57,346 nt of DNA, from positions 1 through 57,346 of the forward strand of contig JAZUFG010000010.1 in the NCBI GenBank assembly GCA_045640565.1, in the 5' to 3' direction. Positions within the stretch are counted from its first letter, which is position 1, and each line of letters opens with the position of its first letter. Positions 33,172-41,322 of this stretch are shown here, in pieces. The notes beneath the pieces are model-generated. The model did not search any database. It had not been told where the DNA came from and was given only the letters and a program-made list of their open reading frames with translations. Origin of the DNA: RGIG3159 sp045640565. Its GTDB lineage: Bacteria; Bacillota; Clostridia; Oscillospirales; Oscillospiraceae. The translations under genes were made by a program, and so were the position numbers.

Positions 33172-33201
33172 GAAAAAAGCACCCGTGAAAAACACGGATG
33201 C
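33172..33201 (-). terminator. rplS terminator
   Basis: On the minus strand GCATCCGTG and CACGGGTGC form a 9-bp stem (one wobble pair) around T5, followed by TTTTTTC. It lies just after the rplS stop. Confidence 0.85.
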
Positions 33202-33215
33202 ATTTTTCTGAAGGA

Positions 33216-33557
33216 TTACACCTTCTCCTTGACCTTGGCAGCCTTACCGACGCGATCACGGAGGTAGTAGAGCTTAGCTCTGCCGACTTTACCGGTGCGA
33301 ACGATTTCGACCTTAACAATGTTGGGAGAATGGATGGGGAAAACCTTCTCGCAGCCGACACCGTAGGAAATACGGCGAACGGTGAAGGATTCTTCAATAC
33401 CGCCATGCTTCTTGGCGATAACGGTGCCCTCAAAAGCCTGAACTCTCTCACGGGTACCTTCCTTGATTTTGACATGAACACGGACAGTGTCGCCCACATT
33501 GACCTGGGGCAGCTCTTCCTTCATGTACTGGCTTGCTAATGCCTTAACGAGATCCAT
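33216..33557 (-). CDS. rplS: 50S ribosomal protein L19
   Basis: Large-subunit protein at the interface with the 30S subunit. The 113 residues show the L19 pattern: F-N-V-G-D-T-like V-N-V-G-D-T-V-R-V-H-V, R-V-Q-A-F-E-G-T-V-I-A, S-F-T-V-R-R-I-S-Y-G-V-G and P-I-H-S-P-N-I. GGAG precedes the ATG. It is monocistronic here, without rpsP-rimM-trmD upstream, and has its own promoter, a structured leader and a terminator. Confidence 0.98.
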   Translation of the reverse strand: MDLVKALASQYMKEELPQVNVGDTVRVHVKIKEGTRERVQAFEGTVIAKKHGGIEESFTVRRISYGVGCEKVFPIHSPNIVKVEIVRTGKVGRAKLYYLRDRVGKAAKVKEKV

Positions 33558-33583
33558 AGTATTTACTCCTTTTCTGATAGGCG

Positions 33584-33636
33584 TTCATGACCCGCTGCAC
33601 TGCGAAATGCCGGCCGGGCAGAGGACCACCCATGAA
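33584..33636 (-). promoter_or_regulatory. Structured rplS leader, candidate L19 autoregulatory RNA
   Basis: In the rplS 5' untranslated region TTCATG (coordinates 33631-33636) pairs with CATGAA (33584-33589) and encloses a GC-rich inner stem (CTGC...GCAG with GCCGGC). A structured L19 leader is known upstream of rplS in Bacillota (Rfam L19_leader). I infer, but cannot confirm, that this is its equivalent. Confidence 0.45.
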
Positions 33637-33646
33637 TTGCCGAGAT

Positions 33647-33675
33647 AGTTTAACACATGAAAAAAGAAAATGCAA
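33647..33675 (-). promoter_or_regulatory. Promoter of rplS
   Basis: On the minus strand TTGCAT (33670-33675) and TAAACT (33647-33652) are 17 bp apart. The predicted leader of about 85 nt contains the hairpin at 33584-33636. Confidence 0.6.
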
Positions 33676-33716
33676 GAGAAAAAACAAAATTATTCTCGGA
33701 AAAGCGGGACCGAAAG

Positions 33717-34595
33717 TCACTTTTTTGCCCAATCGTGAATGTTTCTGGCCGATTCATAAAGGCGAAGATAGCTTTCATAGCGGGAAGCGGGAATTTTTCC
33801 CTCCTCCATCGCCCTGCGGACAGCGCAGTCCGGCTCCTTTCTATGGCTGCAGTCCGGATAGCGGCAGGAACCCAAAAAAGCTTCAAACTCCGGAAAGACG
33901 CCATCCAGCTCCTCCGCTTTTCCCGCTTCCATCATTTCCGTATCGAAGGAGGAAAAACCGGGGGTATCCGCAATGCAGGTCCCATCCGAAAGATGGAAGA
34001 GCTCTACCCGCCTCGTGGTATGCCGGCCCCTTCCGAGCTTATCCGACACCTCGCCGACTTCCTGGCAGATCTCCGGAGCCAGGCGGTTCAGAATGCTGCT
34101 CTTGCCCACGCCGGAATTTCCCGTGAAAGCGACAAACTTTCCGGAAATCAGGCTGCGAAGCTCTTCAATTCCCTCGCCGCTCTCCGCAGAGGTGCAAACC
34201 GTGGGATAACCTGCCCGACGGTAAATCTCCGAAAGGCTGTCTTCCCCCGCCAGATCGGACTTATTCACACAGATGACGCAGGGCACATTTTCCCGCCCGG
34301 CGATGGCTGTCACCCGGTCAATCAGGAAAGGATCCGTAACAGGAATGACATTGGAGCAGAAAATCACCAAAAGATCCAGGTTGGCCACAGCGGGGCGAAT
34401 AAAGCAATTTTTCCGAGGCTCTACCCCTTCAATAATTCCCTTTTCTCCGGACATGGAAAAGGAAACCCGGTCCCCAACCAAGGGTTCCGTGTCTCCCTTA
34501 CGCAGTTTCCCGCGCAATTTGCATTCCACAAGAGAATCGGCGGTTTCCACATAGTAGAAACCGCTGATGGATTTTACAATTCTTCCCTGCATCAT
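33717..34595 (-). CDS. rsgA: Small ribosomal subunit biogenesis GTPase RsgA
   Basis: A circularly permuted GTPase that checks 30S maturation, 292 residues: an N-terminal OB fold (about 1-70), N-K-S-D as G4, G-N-S-G-V-G-K-S-S as Walker A, D-T-P-G-F-S as G3, and a C-terminal zinc site in C-R-Y-P-D-C-S-H with a later Cys. The first two codons are both ATG; the first overlaps the prkC stop (ATGA), while GGAGA is better spaced for the second. It is the last gene of the priA-to-rsgA operon. Confidence 0.96.
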   Translation of the reverse strand: MMQGRIVKSISGFYYVETADSLVECKLRGKLRKGDTEPLVGDRVSFSMSGEKGIIEGVEPRKNCFIRPAVANLDLLVIFCSNVIPVTDPFLIDRVTAIAGRENVPCVICVNKSDLAGEDSLSEIYRRAGYPTVCTSAESGEGIEELRSLISGKFVAFTGNSGVGKSSILNRLAPEICQEVGEVSDKLGRGRHTTRRVELFHLSDGTCIADTPGFSSFDTEMMEAGKAEELDGVFPEFEAFLGSCRYPDCSHRKEPDCAVRRAMEEGKIPASRYESYLRLYESARNIHDWAKK

Positions 34596-36559
34596 TCTCC
34601 AAAAACGATTGCCTGGTTATAGGCAAAGCTTCCGTCATAATAGACATCCAGACGCATGGTGCCCTTCCCTTTCAATTCCGCCGTGACAAAGCCCTGATTG
34701 AGCGGAACTTTGCCGTCAAAAAGCAGTTCGCCGTCCAGATAATAGCTGAGCTGAACAGAATCCGGGCCGCCCTCCGTCTTATTGGGCAGATAGACCGTTA
34801 CAGACTGGCCGGGAAGCTTTTCTTCCGGCTTTTCCTCCGGCTCTTCCTCTGCGTCTTCCTTTTTCTCCTCTTCCTTGGGGCCCAGAGAAACCGTCAGGTT
34901 GATCTTCGTTCCCTTTTCCACGGACTGGCCGTAGGCAATGGAAGAACCTGTGACCGCTCCGGCAATCACATCGCTTTCAATTTCCGTGACGGTTCCTACC
35001 TGAAGGCCTGCAGCCTCCAGCGCATTCACCGCCTCTGCCAAAGAGCTTCCCGCGACCTGGGGAACCTTGCAGAACTTATCCGGATCCTCTTCCTTTGCGC
35101 CGGTGCTGATCACCAGACGGATCTTCTGGCGGGATTCCAGAGTCACCCCCGTTACGGGGTCCGAAAGGAGGATGATTCCCTTTTGGTAATCATCACTCTC
35201 CTCATAATCCAGAGTGACGGTCAGGCTGAGCTCCAGCATGTCCAGAAGCTCCTGGGCTTCCTCCAGAGTAGCACCGATCAAAGCCGGCATCTTATTGGTC
35301 TTGGGCCCGTTGCTGATGCTGAGGGTTATTGTGGAGCCCTTCCCCACCCGGGTCCCGGAGTTGGGATTCTGGCTGACAACTCTGCCGCGCTCCATGTTCT
35401 CGCTGAAGACCAATTCCGGTTTCAGCTCAAAATTCTTATAATCCGACGGACGGATATCAGATGCCGACATGCCGATAAAGGACGGAACCTCCACGGTCCT
35501 CTCCCCCAGAAAACGGGGCACAAGCACAATGGCCAGAACCGCAAGGAGCATAATCAGTGCAAGGATACAGCCGATGATTATCCCATAGCCGGGCTTTTTC
35601 TTTTCCTCTTCATCGTTTTCAACGGGAACTTTCTTTTTGCTTTCCCGTGCAGCAGGAGACTGCTCCGGGTGCTTTTCCTGGGCTTTGGGGGCTTTTGCCT
35701 CCTCCGCGGGCGCTTGGAAATCAAAGAGCGTTTCCGGATTTTTGCGGAAGCTTTCCAAATCGCTCAGCATTTCCGCTGCGCTTGCATAGCGCTCCTCCAA
35801 GGATGCCGTCATGGCATGAAGCGTGATCTGCTCCAGACCCTCGGGGACCTCGGGATTGAGCTCTCTGGGGGCAAGCGCATTGCCGTTAATATGCTGGAGT
35901 GCCACGGCAACGGGAGTCTCACCGTCAAAGGGGACCTTTCCCACAAGCATTTCATACATGACAACGCCCAGGGAATAAATATCCGAACGGCAGTCTGTCT
36001 GGCCGCCCTTGGCCTGCTCCGGGGAAATATAATGAACGGAACCCAGAGCCTCCCTTGTCAGGGTATGCTGGGCGGAGGCCATGCGGGCAATGCCGAAATC
36101 GGCCACCTTGACGCTGCCGTCCTTCAGCACCATGATATTGTGGGGCTTAATATCCCTGTGAACGATTCCCTTCTCATGGGCATGCTCCAGAGCCTTGCAG
36201 ATCTGAAGGCTGAAATGCAGCGACTCCCGCCAGTTCATGAGGCCCCGGCGTTCCATATACTGCTTGAGGGTAATCCCGTCAATCAGTTCCATGACAATAT
36301 AGTTGAGCCCGTCCGTATCACTGACATCATAGACGGAGACAATATTGGGATGGGACATGGACGCAACCGCCTGGCTCTCTGCGTTAAAACGGCGGCGGAA
36401 TTCATCATCCTGAGAGAATTCGTCCTTCAGGATCTTAATAGCCACCAGGCGCTTCAGACGGTGGTCCCTGGCCTTATAGACCACAGCCATACCGCCGACA
36501 CCGATGGTTTCCAATATTTCATATCGATTGTCCAGCAATCTTCCGATATAATTATCCAT
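34592..36559 (-). CDS. prkC: PASTA-domain Ser/Thr protein kinase (PrkC/Stk1 type)
   Basis: Membrane Hanks-type kinase that senses cell-wall fragments and controls growth and wall synthesis. The kinase domain (about 10-270) has G-V-G-G-M-A-V-V-Y, A-I-K-I-L, H-R-D-I-K-P-H-N, D-F-G-I-A and S-P-E-Q. A Glu/Lys-rich juxtamembrane linker and one transmembrane helix (about 330-352) follow, then three extracellular PASTA repeats (about 355-420, 421-490 and 495-565), an acidic Glu/Pro/Lys spacer and a C-terminal beta-type domain. GGAG is 9 nt before the ATG. It follows the cognate phosphatase prpC by 35 bp and overlaps rsgA, the canonical order. Confidence 0.96.
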   Translation of the reverse strand: MDNYIGRLLDNRYEILETIGVGGMAVVYKARDHRLKRLVAIKILKDEFSQDDEFRRRFNAESQAVASMSHPNIVSVYDVSDTDGLNYIVMELIDGITLKQYMERRGLMNWRESLHFSLQICKALEHAHEKGIVHRDIKPHNIMVLKDGSVKVADFGIARMASAQHTLTREALGSVHYISPEQAKGGQTDCRSDIYSLGVVMYEMLVGKVPFDGETPVAVALQHINGNALAPRELNPEVPEGLEQITLHAMTASLEERYASAAEMLSDLESFRKNPETLFDFQAPAEEAKAPKAQEKHPEQSPAARESKKKVPVENDEEEKKKPGYGIIIGCILALIMLLAVLAIVLVPRFLGERTVEVPSFIGMSASDIRPSDYKNFELKPELVFSENMERGRVVSQNPNSGTRVGKGSTITLSISNGPKTNKMPALIGATLEEAQELLDMLELSLTVTLDYEESDDYQKGIILLSDPVTGVTLESRQKIRLVISTGAKEEDPDKFCKVPQVAGSSLAEAVNALEAAGLQVGTVTEIESDVIAGAVTGSSIAYGQSVEKGTKINLTVSLGPKEEEKKEDAEEEPEEKPEEKLPGQSVTVYLPNKTEGGPDSVQLSYYLDGELLFDGKVPLNQGFVTAELKGKGTMRLDVYYDGSFAYNQAIVFGE

Positions 36560-36594
36560 TTATCAAAACTCCAAAGAAAGAGATCGGCATCCAA

Positions 36595-37323
36595 TCAAAC
36601 CGTAACCAAAACAGCGGTCACATTATCCGGAGCACCCCGGGAAAGGACAATATCAATGAGGCGCCTGCAGCAGTCCTCTTTCTCCCCCTGGGACACCTCA
36701 AAGAGCATTTCCTGCTCTGCCAAAAGATTGCTGAGGCCGTCCGAACAGAGGAGGATGCTGTCCCCCGGGTTCAGTTCCTCCCGGAAAAGGTCCGCCTGAA
36801 CCGTATCCATGGTGCCGATGGCCCGGGTGATCAGATTCTTGACCGGGTGGAGCTTGGCTTCCTCCCGGGTGATCTCTCCCCGGCGGACCATCATCTCCAC
36901 AACGGAGTGATCCACCGTGACAAGGTGAACATCGTCTTCTTCAAAATGATAGGCCCGGCTGTCTCCCACATTGAGGAAATAGGCCATATTCCCCCGGACC
37001 AGAACCGCCACAAGGGTCGTTCCCATGCCGGAATATTCTCCGCTGACGGAAGCCTGCTCAAAGACGGCATTGTTTGCCAGCGCAGCAGCGCCGTCCAGCA
37101 TCTCGGCGATCTCCTCTTCTGTCAGGCGGGCGTCATTGCTGCGGGATATCTCGTTTACGAATACCTCCGCTGCCAATTGGCTGGCAACATTGCCGGCCTT
37201 GGCACCGCCCATTCCGTCACAGACCAGGGCAAGGATGCTTCCGTCCTCCAAATATTCAATTGCAAACACATCCTGGTTCATGCTGCGCACGGACCCGGGA
37301 TTGGACAAACCATACGCTTGCAT
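36595..37323 (-). CDS. prpC: PP2C-family Ser/Thr phosphatase
   Basis: Soluble manganese-dependent phosphatase that opposes the neighbouring PASTA kinase. PP2C motifs are present: R-S-M-N-Q-D, C-D-G-M-G-G, G-T-T-L, V-G-D-S-R-A-Y, H-S-V-V, L-L-C-S-D-G-L-S and A-P-D-N-V-T-A-V-L-V. The 242 residues are typical. It lies 10 bp after rlmN and just before prkC. Its Shine-Dalgarno is weak (GGTAAG), so expression may depend on readthrough from rlmN. Confidence 0.95.
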   Translation of the reverse strand: MQAYGLSNPGSVRSMNQDVFAIEYLEDGSILALVCDGMGGAKAGNVASQLAAEVFVNEISRSNDARLTEEEIAEMLDGAAALANNAVFEQASVSGEYSGMGTTLVAVLVRGNMAYFLNVGDSRAYHFEEDDVHLVTVDHSVVEMMVRRGEITREEAKLHPVKNLITRAIGTMDTVQADLFREELNPGDSILLCSDGLSNLLAEQEMLFEVSQGEKEDCCRRLIDIVLSRGAPDNVTAVLVTV

Positions 37324-37333
37324 CGCCGAATTC

Positions 37334-38368
37334 TTACCTACCTTGTTCTTTCATTTGTTTCCTGCGAAGCTGACCGCAGGAGGCGTCAATATCGCTCCCC
37401 AAGGTCCGCCGCACAGTTGCCGTGATTCCCGCAGCCTCCAGACGTTCCTGAAAAGCCCGGACCGCTTCTTTGCTGCTGGGCTGCAGAGGACTTTCCTCCA
37501 CATGATTCAAAGGAATCAGGTTCACATGGCTGGGAAGACCTTTCAAAAGGGCAATCAGTTCCTCGCAGGCCTCCCTGCTGTCATTCCTACCCTTTATCAT
37601 AGCATATTCAAAGGAAATTCGTCTAGCTGTTTTTTCATAATATTTTCGGCAGGCGGGAATCAATTTTTCCAAGGGCCAGCGGCGGTTTACGGGCATCAGA
37701 CTGCTGCGGAGCTCATTGTTCGGCGCATGAAGAGAAACGGAAAGGGTGAGCTGCAGATCCTTCTCCATAAGCTCCTCGATTTTCGGCACCACACCGCAGG
37801 TGGAAAGGCTGATATGACGCATGCCGATATTCAGGCCCTCCGGGTCGTTCACCAGCTCCAGGAAACGCAGGACCGTATCCAGATTATCCAGGGGTTCACC
37901 GATTCCCATCAGCACAATATTGGAAATTTCAACGCCGGACTCGATCTGAGAGAACAGGACCTGGTCCAGCATCTCCGAGGGCTTCAGACGGCGAACCAGA
38001 CCGCCGATCGTGGAAGCGCAGAAAGCGCATCCCATGGGGCAGCCCACCTCGGAGGAGATACAAACCGTGTTGCCGTGGTGATAGCGCATGACCACGGACT
38101 CCACCGAGTTTCCGTCCGCAAGCTCCCAAAGGAACTTGACCGTTCCGTCCAAGCGGGATTCCTGCTTCCGCAGGACCTTAGGGGGCGCAAGCTCACAGCC
38201 TGCCGAGAGCTTTTCCCGCAGGGACTTGGGCAGATTCGTCATCTCATCAAAGGAGCGGACGCCCTTATGCAGCCAGGAAAAGACCTGTTTTTCCCGGTAT
38301 GAGGCCTCGCCCAGTTCCTTAAGAAAGGCCCCGAGCTCCTGATGATTCATGGATTTAATATCCGTCAT
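37334..38368 (-). CDS. rlmN: 23S rRNA A2503 C2-methyltransferase
   Basis: A radical SAM methyltransferase that methylates A2503 of 23S rRNA (and A37 of some tRNAs). The FeS motif is C-P-M-G-C-A-F-C, and the methyl-carrying Cys lies in the C-terminal G-S-D-I-D-A-S-C-G-Q-L. Identity as RlmN rather than Cfr is supported by the core operon context. ATG 38368 has AGGGAG ahead and overlaps the rsmB stop (ATGA); a TTG seven codons earlier is less likely. Confidence 0.95.
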   Translation of the reverse strand: MTDIKSMNHQELGAFLKELGEASYREKQVFSWLHKGVRSFDEMTNLPKSLREKLSAGCELAPPKVLRKQESRLDGTVKFLWELADGNSVESVVMRYHHGNTVCISSEVGCPMGCAFCASTIGGLVRRLKPSEMLDQVLFSQIESGVEISNIVLMGIGEPLDNLDTVLRFLELVNDPEGLNIGMRHISLSTCGVVPKIEELMEKDLQLTLSVSLHAPNNELRSSLMPVNRRWPLEKLIPACRKYYEKTARRISFEYAMIKGRNDSREACEELIALLKGLPSHVNLIPLNHVEESPLQPSSKEAVRAFQERLEAAGITATVRRTLGSDIDASCGQLRRKQMKEQGR

Positions 38369-39660
38369 GCTTTTCTCCCTAAAAGGCAAAAATAGAAACC
38401 GTCTGTTCCGTGGACATGGGGCAAAAGGGTAAGTTCTCCGGGCAAATCCGCAGGGACCGGCAGAGAAAATTCCTCTTTGCCGAATTCTTCGTGTTTCCGC
38501 AGAAAATCTTCGATCACCCTTCGGTTTTCCTCGGGAAGAAGGGTGCAGGTGCTGTAAAGAAGGAGACCTCCGGGCTTCACAAAGGAAGCGGAACGCTCCA
38601 GAATCTTTTTTTGAACTTCCGGAAGGCCGGCAATTTGCGAAAGATCCTTATAGCGAATATCCGGCTTTTTCCGGATCACGCCCAATCCGGAACAGGGCAC
38701 ATCACAGAGAACTCTGTCAAAGCTGCCCTCCCATTCCGGTCTGGGAGCAGAGGCGTCCCTTGCCTCCGCATGAAGGATGCGGACCCCCAGCCGTTCCGCA
38801 GATTCCCGAATTTTTCTCAGCTTGTTTTCATGCAGATCCCCGCTCCAAAGCTCTCCCCGATCCTGCATGGCAATAGCGGCAGCCATGCTTTTCCCTCCGG
38901 GGGCAGCGCAGCAATCCAGGACCCTCATGCCGGGCCGGATCTTCGCAGCCAGGACCGCCAATTTGGAAGCAGGGTCCTGCACATAGAAAAGGCCCTCCCG
39001 GAAGGCCGGAAGCTCCGCAGGATTGCCGGAAGCCATCATCAGGCAGTCCGGGCAGAAGGGATGCATTTCCGTTTCCGCCCCCTGATCCGAAAGCTTTTTC
39101 TGCAATTCCGCTGTGGAAATCTTCAAGGTGTTTGTCTGGAGATAAATCGGAGGGACCTCATTCTGGGCCCGCAAAAGGGCCTCCAGAGAATTCTCCCCCA
39201 CTGCCCGGGCAAGAAGGGCCGTCAGCCCCTCCGGACAGCTGTAGCGAAGGCCCGGACGATCCGGCAAGGGAAGGCTCTCCTTCTGCCGGGAAAGATTCCG
39301 GAGAACGCCGTTTACCAGGGCCGCCGCCCCGGGGTTCCCCATCTTTTTTGCCTGCTCCACTGCCTCATTCACGGCCGCGGAATCCGGGACGCGATCAAAA
39401 AAGAGAATCTGGCAGGCGCCCAAACGAAGGATTTCCCGAATAAGAGGCTGCAGATTCCGGGGTTTTTTCAGAAGAGAATCCAGATACCAGTCCAGAAGAA
39501 GGCGGTATTCCACCGTGCAATAGCAAAGACGGGAGGCAAGGGCTGCATCCCGGGAATCCAGGCCGCCCTTTGCGATCTCTGCCCGAATGCCTTCATCTGA
39601 CCAGGCTCCCCGTGTTCCCATGGCAAGGAGCGCCTTCAGTGCAGTATCTCTTGCGCTCAT
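38365..39660 (-). CDS. rsmB: 16S rRNA C967 C5-methyltransferase
   Basis: Methylates C967 of 16S rRNA using SAM. The N-terminal about 140 residues are the NusB-like domain (A-V-N-E-A-V-E-Q-A-K-K). The catalytic domain has the SAM motif L-D-C-C-A-A-P-G-G-K, the first Cys in D-V-P-C-S-G-L-G-V and the nucleophile in Y-S-T-C-T-L. The 432 residues from ATG 39660 are typical; the longer frame runs back into fmt and has no support. The start lies 1 nt after the fmt stop. Confidence 0.95.
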   Translation of the reverse strand: MSARDTALKALLAMGTRGAWSDEGIRAEIAKGGLDSRDAALASRLCYCTVEYRLLLDWYLDSLLKKPRNLQPLIREILRLGACQILFFDRVPDSAAVNEAVEQAKKMGNPGAAALVNGVLRNLSRQKESLPLPDRPGLRYSCPEGLTALLARAVGENSLEALLRAQNEVPPIYLQTNTLKISTAELQKKLSDQGAETEMHPFCPDCLMMASGNPAELPAFREGLFYVQDPASKLAVLAAKIRPGMRVLDCCAAPGGKSMAAAIAMQDRGELWSGDLHENKLRKIRESAERLGVRILHAEARDASAPRPEWEGSFDRVLCDVPCSGLGVIRKKPDIRYKDLSQIAGLPEVQKKILERSASFVKPGGLLLYSTCTLLPEENRRVIEDFLRKHEEFGKEEFSLPVPADLPGELTLLPHVHGTDGFYFCLLGRKA

Positions 39661-39661
39661 A

Positions 39662-40576
39662 TCAAATCTCAATGGGATGGCCCCGGAAATAATCCGGTGC
39701 AGGCATCCGCTTTCCGCCCTCTGCCTGAACTTCCGCGATGGAAAGGATCCCGTCGCCGCAGGCAATTTCCAGGCCCTTCTTCGTCAGACGCAAAAGGGTT
39801 CCCGGTTCGGCGTTTGCCTCTCCCTCCAGGGCTTCCACACGGAAGATCTTGAAGCTTTTGCCTCCAAGCTCCGCAGTGGCAACAGGCCAGGGCTGAAGCC
39901 CCCGGACCTGATCCCGAATCTCCCGTTTTGTCTTCGTCCAGTCAATGGGGCAGAGATCCTTTGTCAGCATGGGAGCCCAGGTTGCCTTGGAGTGGTCCTG
40001 AGGCGTCCTCTTTACCGTTCCCTGCTCAATGGAAGTAACCGTCTCGCTGAGGAGTTCTGCACCCAGAACAGCCAGGCGGTCCATGAGCTCTCCGGAGGTC
40101 TCGTCAGGGTCGATGGGCGTTTTCCGAATGGCGATCACATCCCCTGCATCGCACTCCTTGGCCATATACATGGCGGTCACGCCGGTTTCATCCATATGGT
40201 TCAGGATAGACCACTGGACAGGTCCGCAGCCCCGGAGCTCCGGCAAAATGCTGCCGTGAATATTCACACAGCCCAGGGGAGGAATGTCCAATACCCGCTG
40301 GGGAAGAATTTTCCCGTAGGCCACGGCGATGATCAAATCCGGCTGAAGGGCGCGAAGCTCCTCCACCACCGCATCCTCCTTGAAGGTTACGGGCTGTATG
40401 ACGGGAATACCCGCGGACTTGGCAAGAATTTTGACGGGAGATTCCGTCAGTTTATTTCCACGGCCCTTGGGCTGATCGATTTTCGTATAGACGGCAACCG
40501 GCTTGCGCCCGTCATCCAAAAGCTTTTGAAGACAGGTTGCGGCGATCTCCGGCGTACCCATAAAAACAATGCGCAT
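39662..40576 (-). CDS. fmt: Methionyl-tRNA formyltransferase
   Basis: Formylates initiator Met-tRNA using 10-formyl-THF. The catalytic residues are in place: Asn and His in V-N-I-H-G-S-I-L-P and Asp in K-E-C-D-A-G-D-V-I. G-T-P-E marks the N-terminus, and a C-terminal OB-like domain follows. ATG 40576 has GGAG 6 nt upstream; the TTG four codons earlier overlaps that site. It belongs with def and priA, from which it is separated by a 220-bp repeat-filled gap. Confidence 0.96.
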   Translation of the reverse strand: MRIVFMGTPEIAATCLQKLLDDGRKPVAVYTKIDQPKGRGNKLTESPVKILAKSAGIPVIQPVTFKEDAVVEELRALQPDLIIAVAYGKILPQRVLDIPPLGCVNIHGSILPELRGCGPVQWSILNHMDETGVTAMYMAKECDAGDVIAIRKTPIDPDETSGELMDRLAVLGAELLSETVTSIEQGTVKRTPQDHSKATWAPMLTKDLCPIDWTKTKREIRDQVRGLQPWPVATAELGGKSFKIFRVEALEGEANAEPGTLLRLTKKGLEIACGDGILSIAEVQAEGGKRMPAPDYFRGHPIEI

Positions 40577-40614
40577 AATATACTCCAAATCTGATAATTT
40601 GATAATAGACTTCT

Positions 40615-40790
40615 GAAAGCTTCAAGCTGCAAGCAGACGGGGGTTACGAGCTGCAAGCTCCAAGCTGCAAGCTACAAGGAACAAGCTCCAAGCTGCAAGC
40701 TACAAGCTGCAAGGTACAAGCTGCAAGCAGACGGGGGTTGCGAGCTGCAGGCAATAAGCTTCAAGCTGCAGGGTGCAAGGTACAAGGTGG
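40615..40790. repeat. Third heptad repeat array, inside the def-fmt interval
   Basis: Degenerate GCAAGCT-type units (variants TACAAGCT, TCCAAGCT, GCAAGGTAC) fill the gap between fmt and def. Two copies of the composite unit GCAAGCAGACGGGGGTT-(A/G)CGAGCTGCA occur at about 40629 and 40726. The array is in the same orientation as those at 28684 and 29741 and would be transcribed within the operon. Confidence 0.85.
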
Positions 40791-40795
40791 GCTCT

Positions 40796-41305
40796 CTATT
40801 CCGCCTGCTCCTGCTCTTCCTCGGATTCAGCTGCGGACATGGCCTCCATCTCTTCCTCGGTGAGCATCCGCTCGGCAATATCCGTGTAGAGTTTGCCGTC
40901 CAGGTGGTCATATTCATGCTGGAAGCAGCGGGCGATCAGTTCCTCGCCCTCGGCCTCGAACCATTCTCCGTTCCGATCCTGGGCTCTGATCTTGCAGACA
41001 TTTGCCCGGGTAACCACACCGTATTTGCCGGGAACGCTGAGGCAGCCTTCTGTGCCGGTCTGTTCCCCGGAGGTCTCCAGAATTTCCGGATTGATGCATT
41101 CCAGAATTTCTTCCCCGGTATCCACGATGAAAAGGCGACGCAGAACCCCCACCTGGGGGCCTGCCAGGCCCACGCCGTTGGCATCCAGAAGGGTTTCCTT
41201 CATGTCATCCAGGAGCGTAAAAAGCCGATCGTTAAAATCCGTCACCGGCCGGGAAATCTTTCTCAGCCGTTTGTTCTCATCCGTCAAAATATTCCGAATT
41301 GCCAT
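40796..41305 (-). CDS. def: Peptide deformylase
   Basis: Metalloenzyme that removes the N-formyl group from nascent proteins. The three motifs are G-V-G-L-A-G-P-Q-V-G, E-G-C-L-S-V-P-G (with the metal Cys) and Q-H-E-Y-D-H-L-D-G (two metal His and the catalytic Glu). The Glu-rich C-terminal tail is unremarkable. GAAGGAAGAG precedes the ATG. It lies 17 bp after priA; a heptad repeat array follows its stop. Confidence 0.97.
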   Translation of the reverse strand: MAIRNILTDENKRLRKISRPVTDFNDRLFTLLDDMKETLLDANGVGLAGPQVGVLRRLFIVDTGEEILECINPEILETSGEQTGTEGCLSVPGKYGVVTRANVCKIRAQDRNGEWFEAEGEELIARCFQHEYDHLDGKLYTDIAERMLTEEEMEAMSAAESEEEQEQAE

Positions 41306-41322
41306 CTTTCTCTTCCTTCTTT

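Noticed and set aside
33584..33636. T-box leader upstream of rplS (GGGTGG-like motif)
   Set aside because: The conserved T-box sequence and antiterminator are absent and rplS is not a T-box target. A ribosomal protein leader is more likely.
35183..36799. Plus-strand frame of 538 codons opposite prkC and prpC
   Set aside because: It overlaps two genes with complete motif sets, and its own composition shows no domain.
37334..38368. Cfr-type antibiotic-resistance methyltransferase
   Set aside because: The gene sits in the core rsmB-rlmN-prpC order with normal length and motifs, so it is the housekeeping RlmN.
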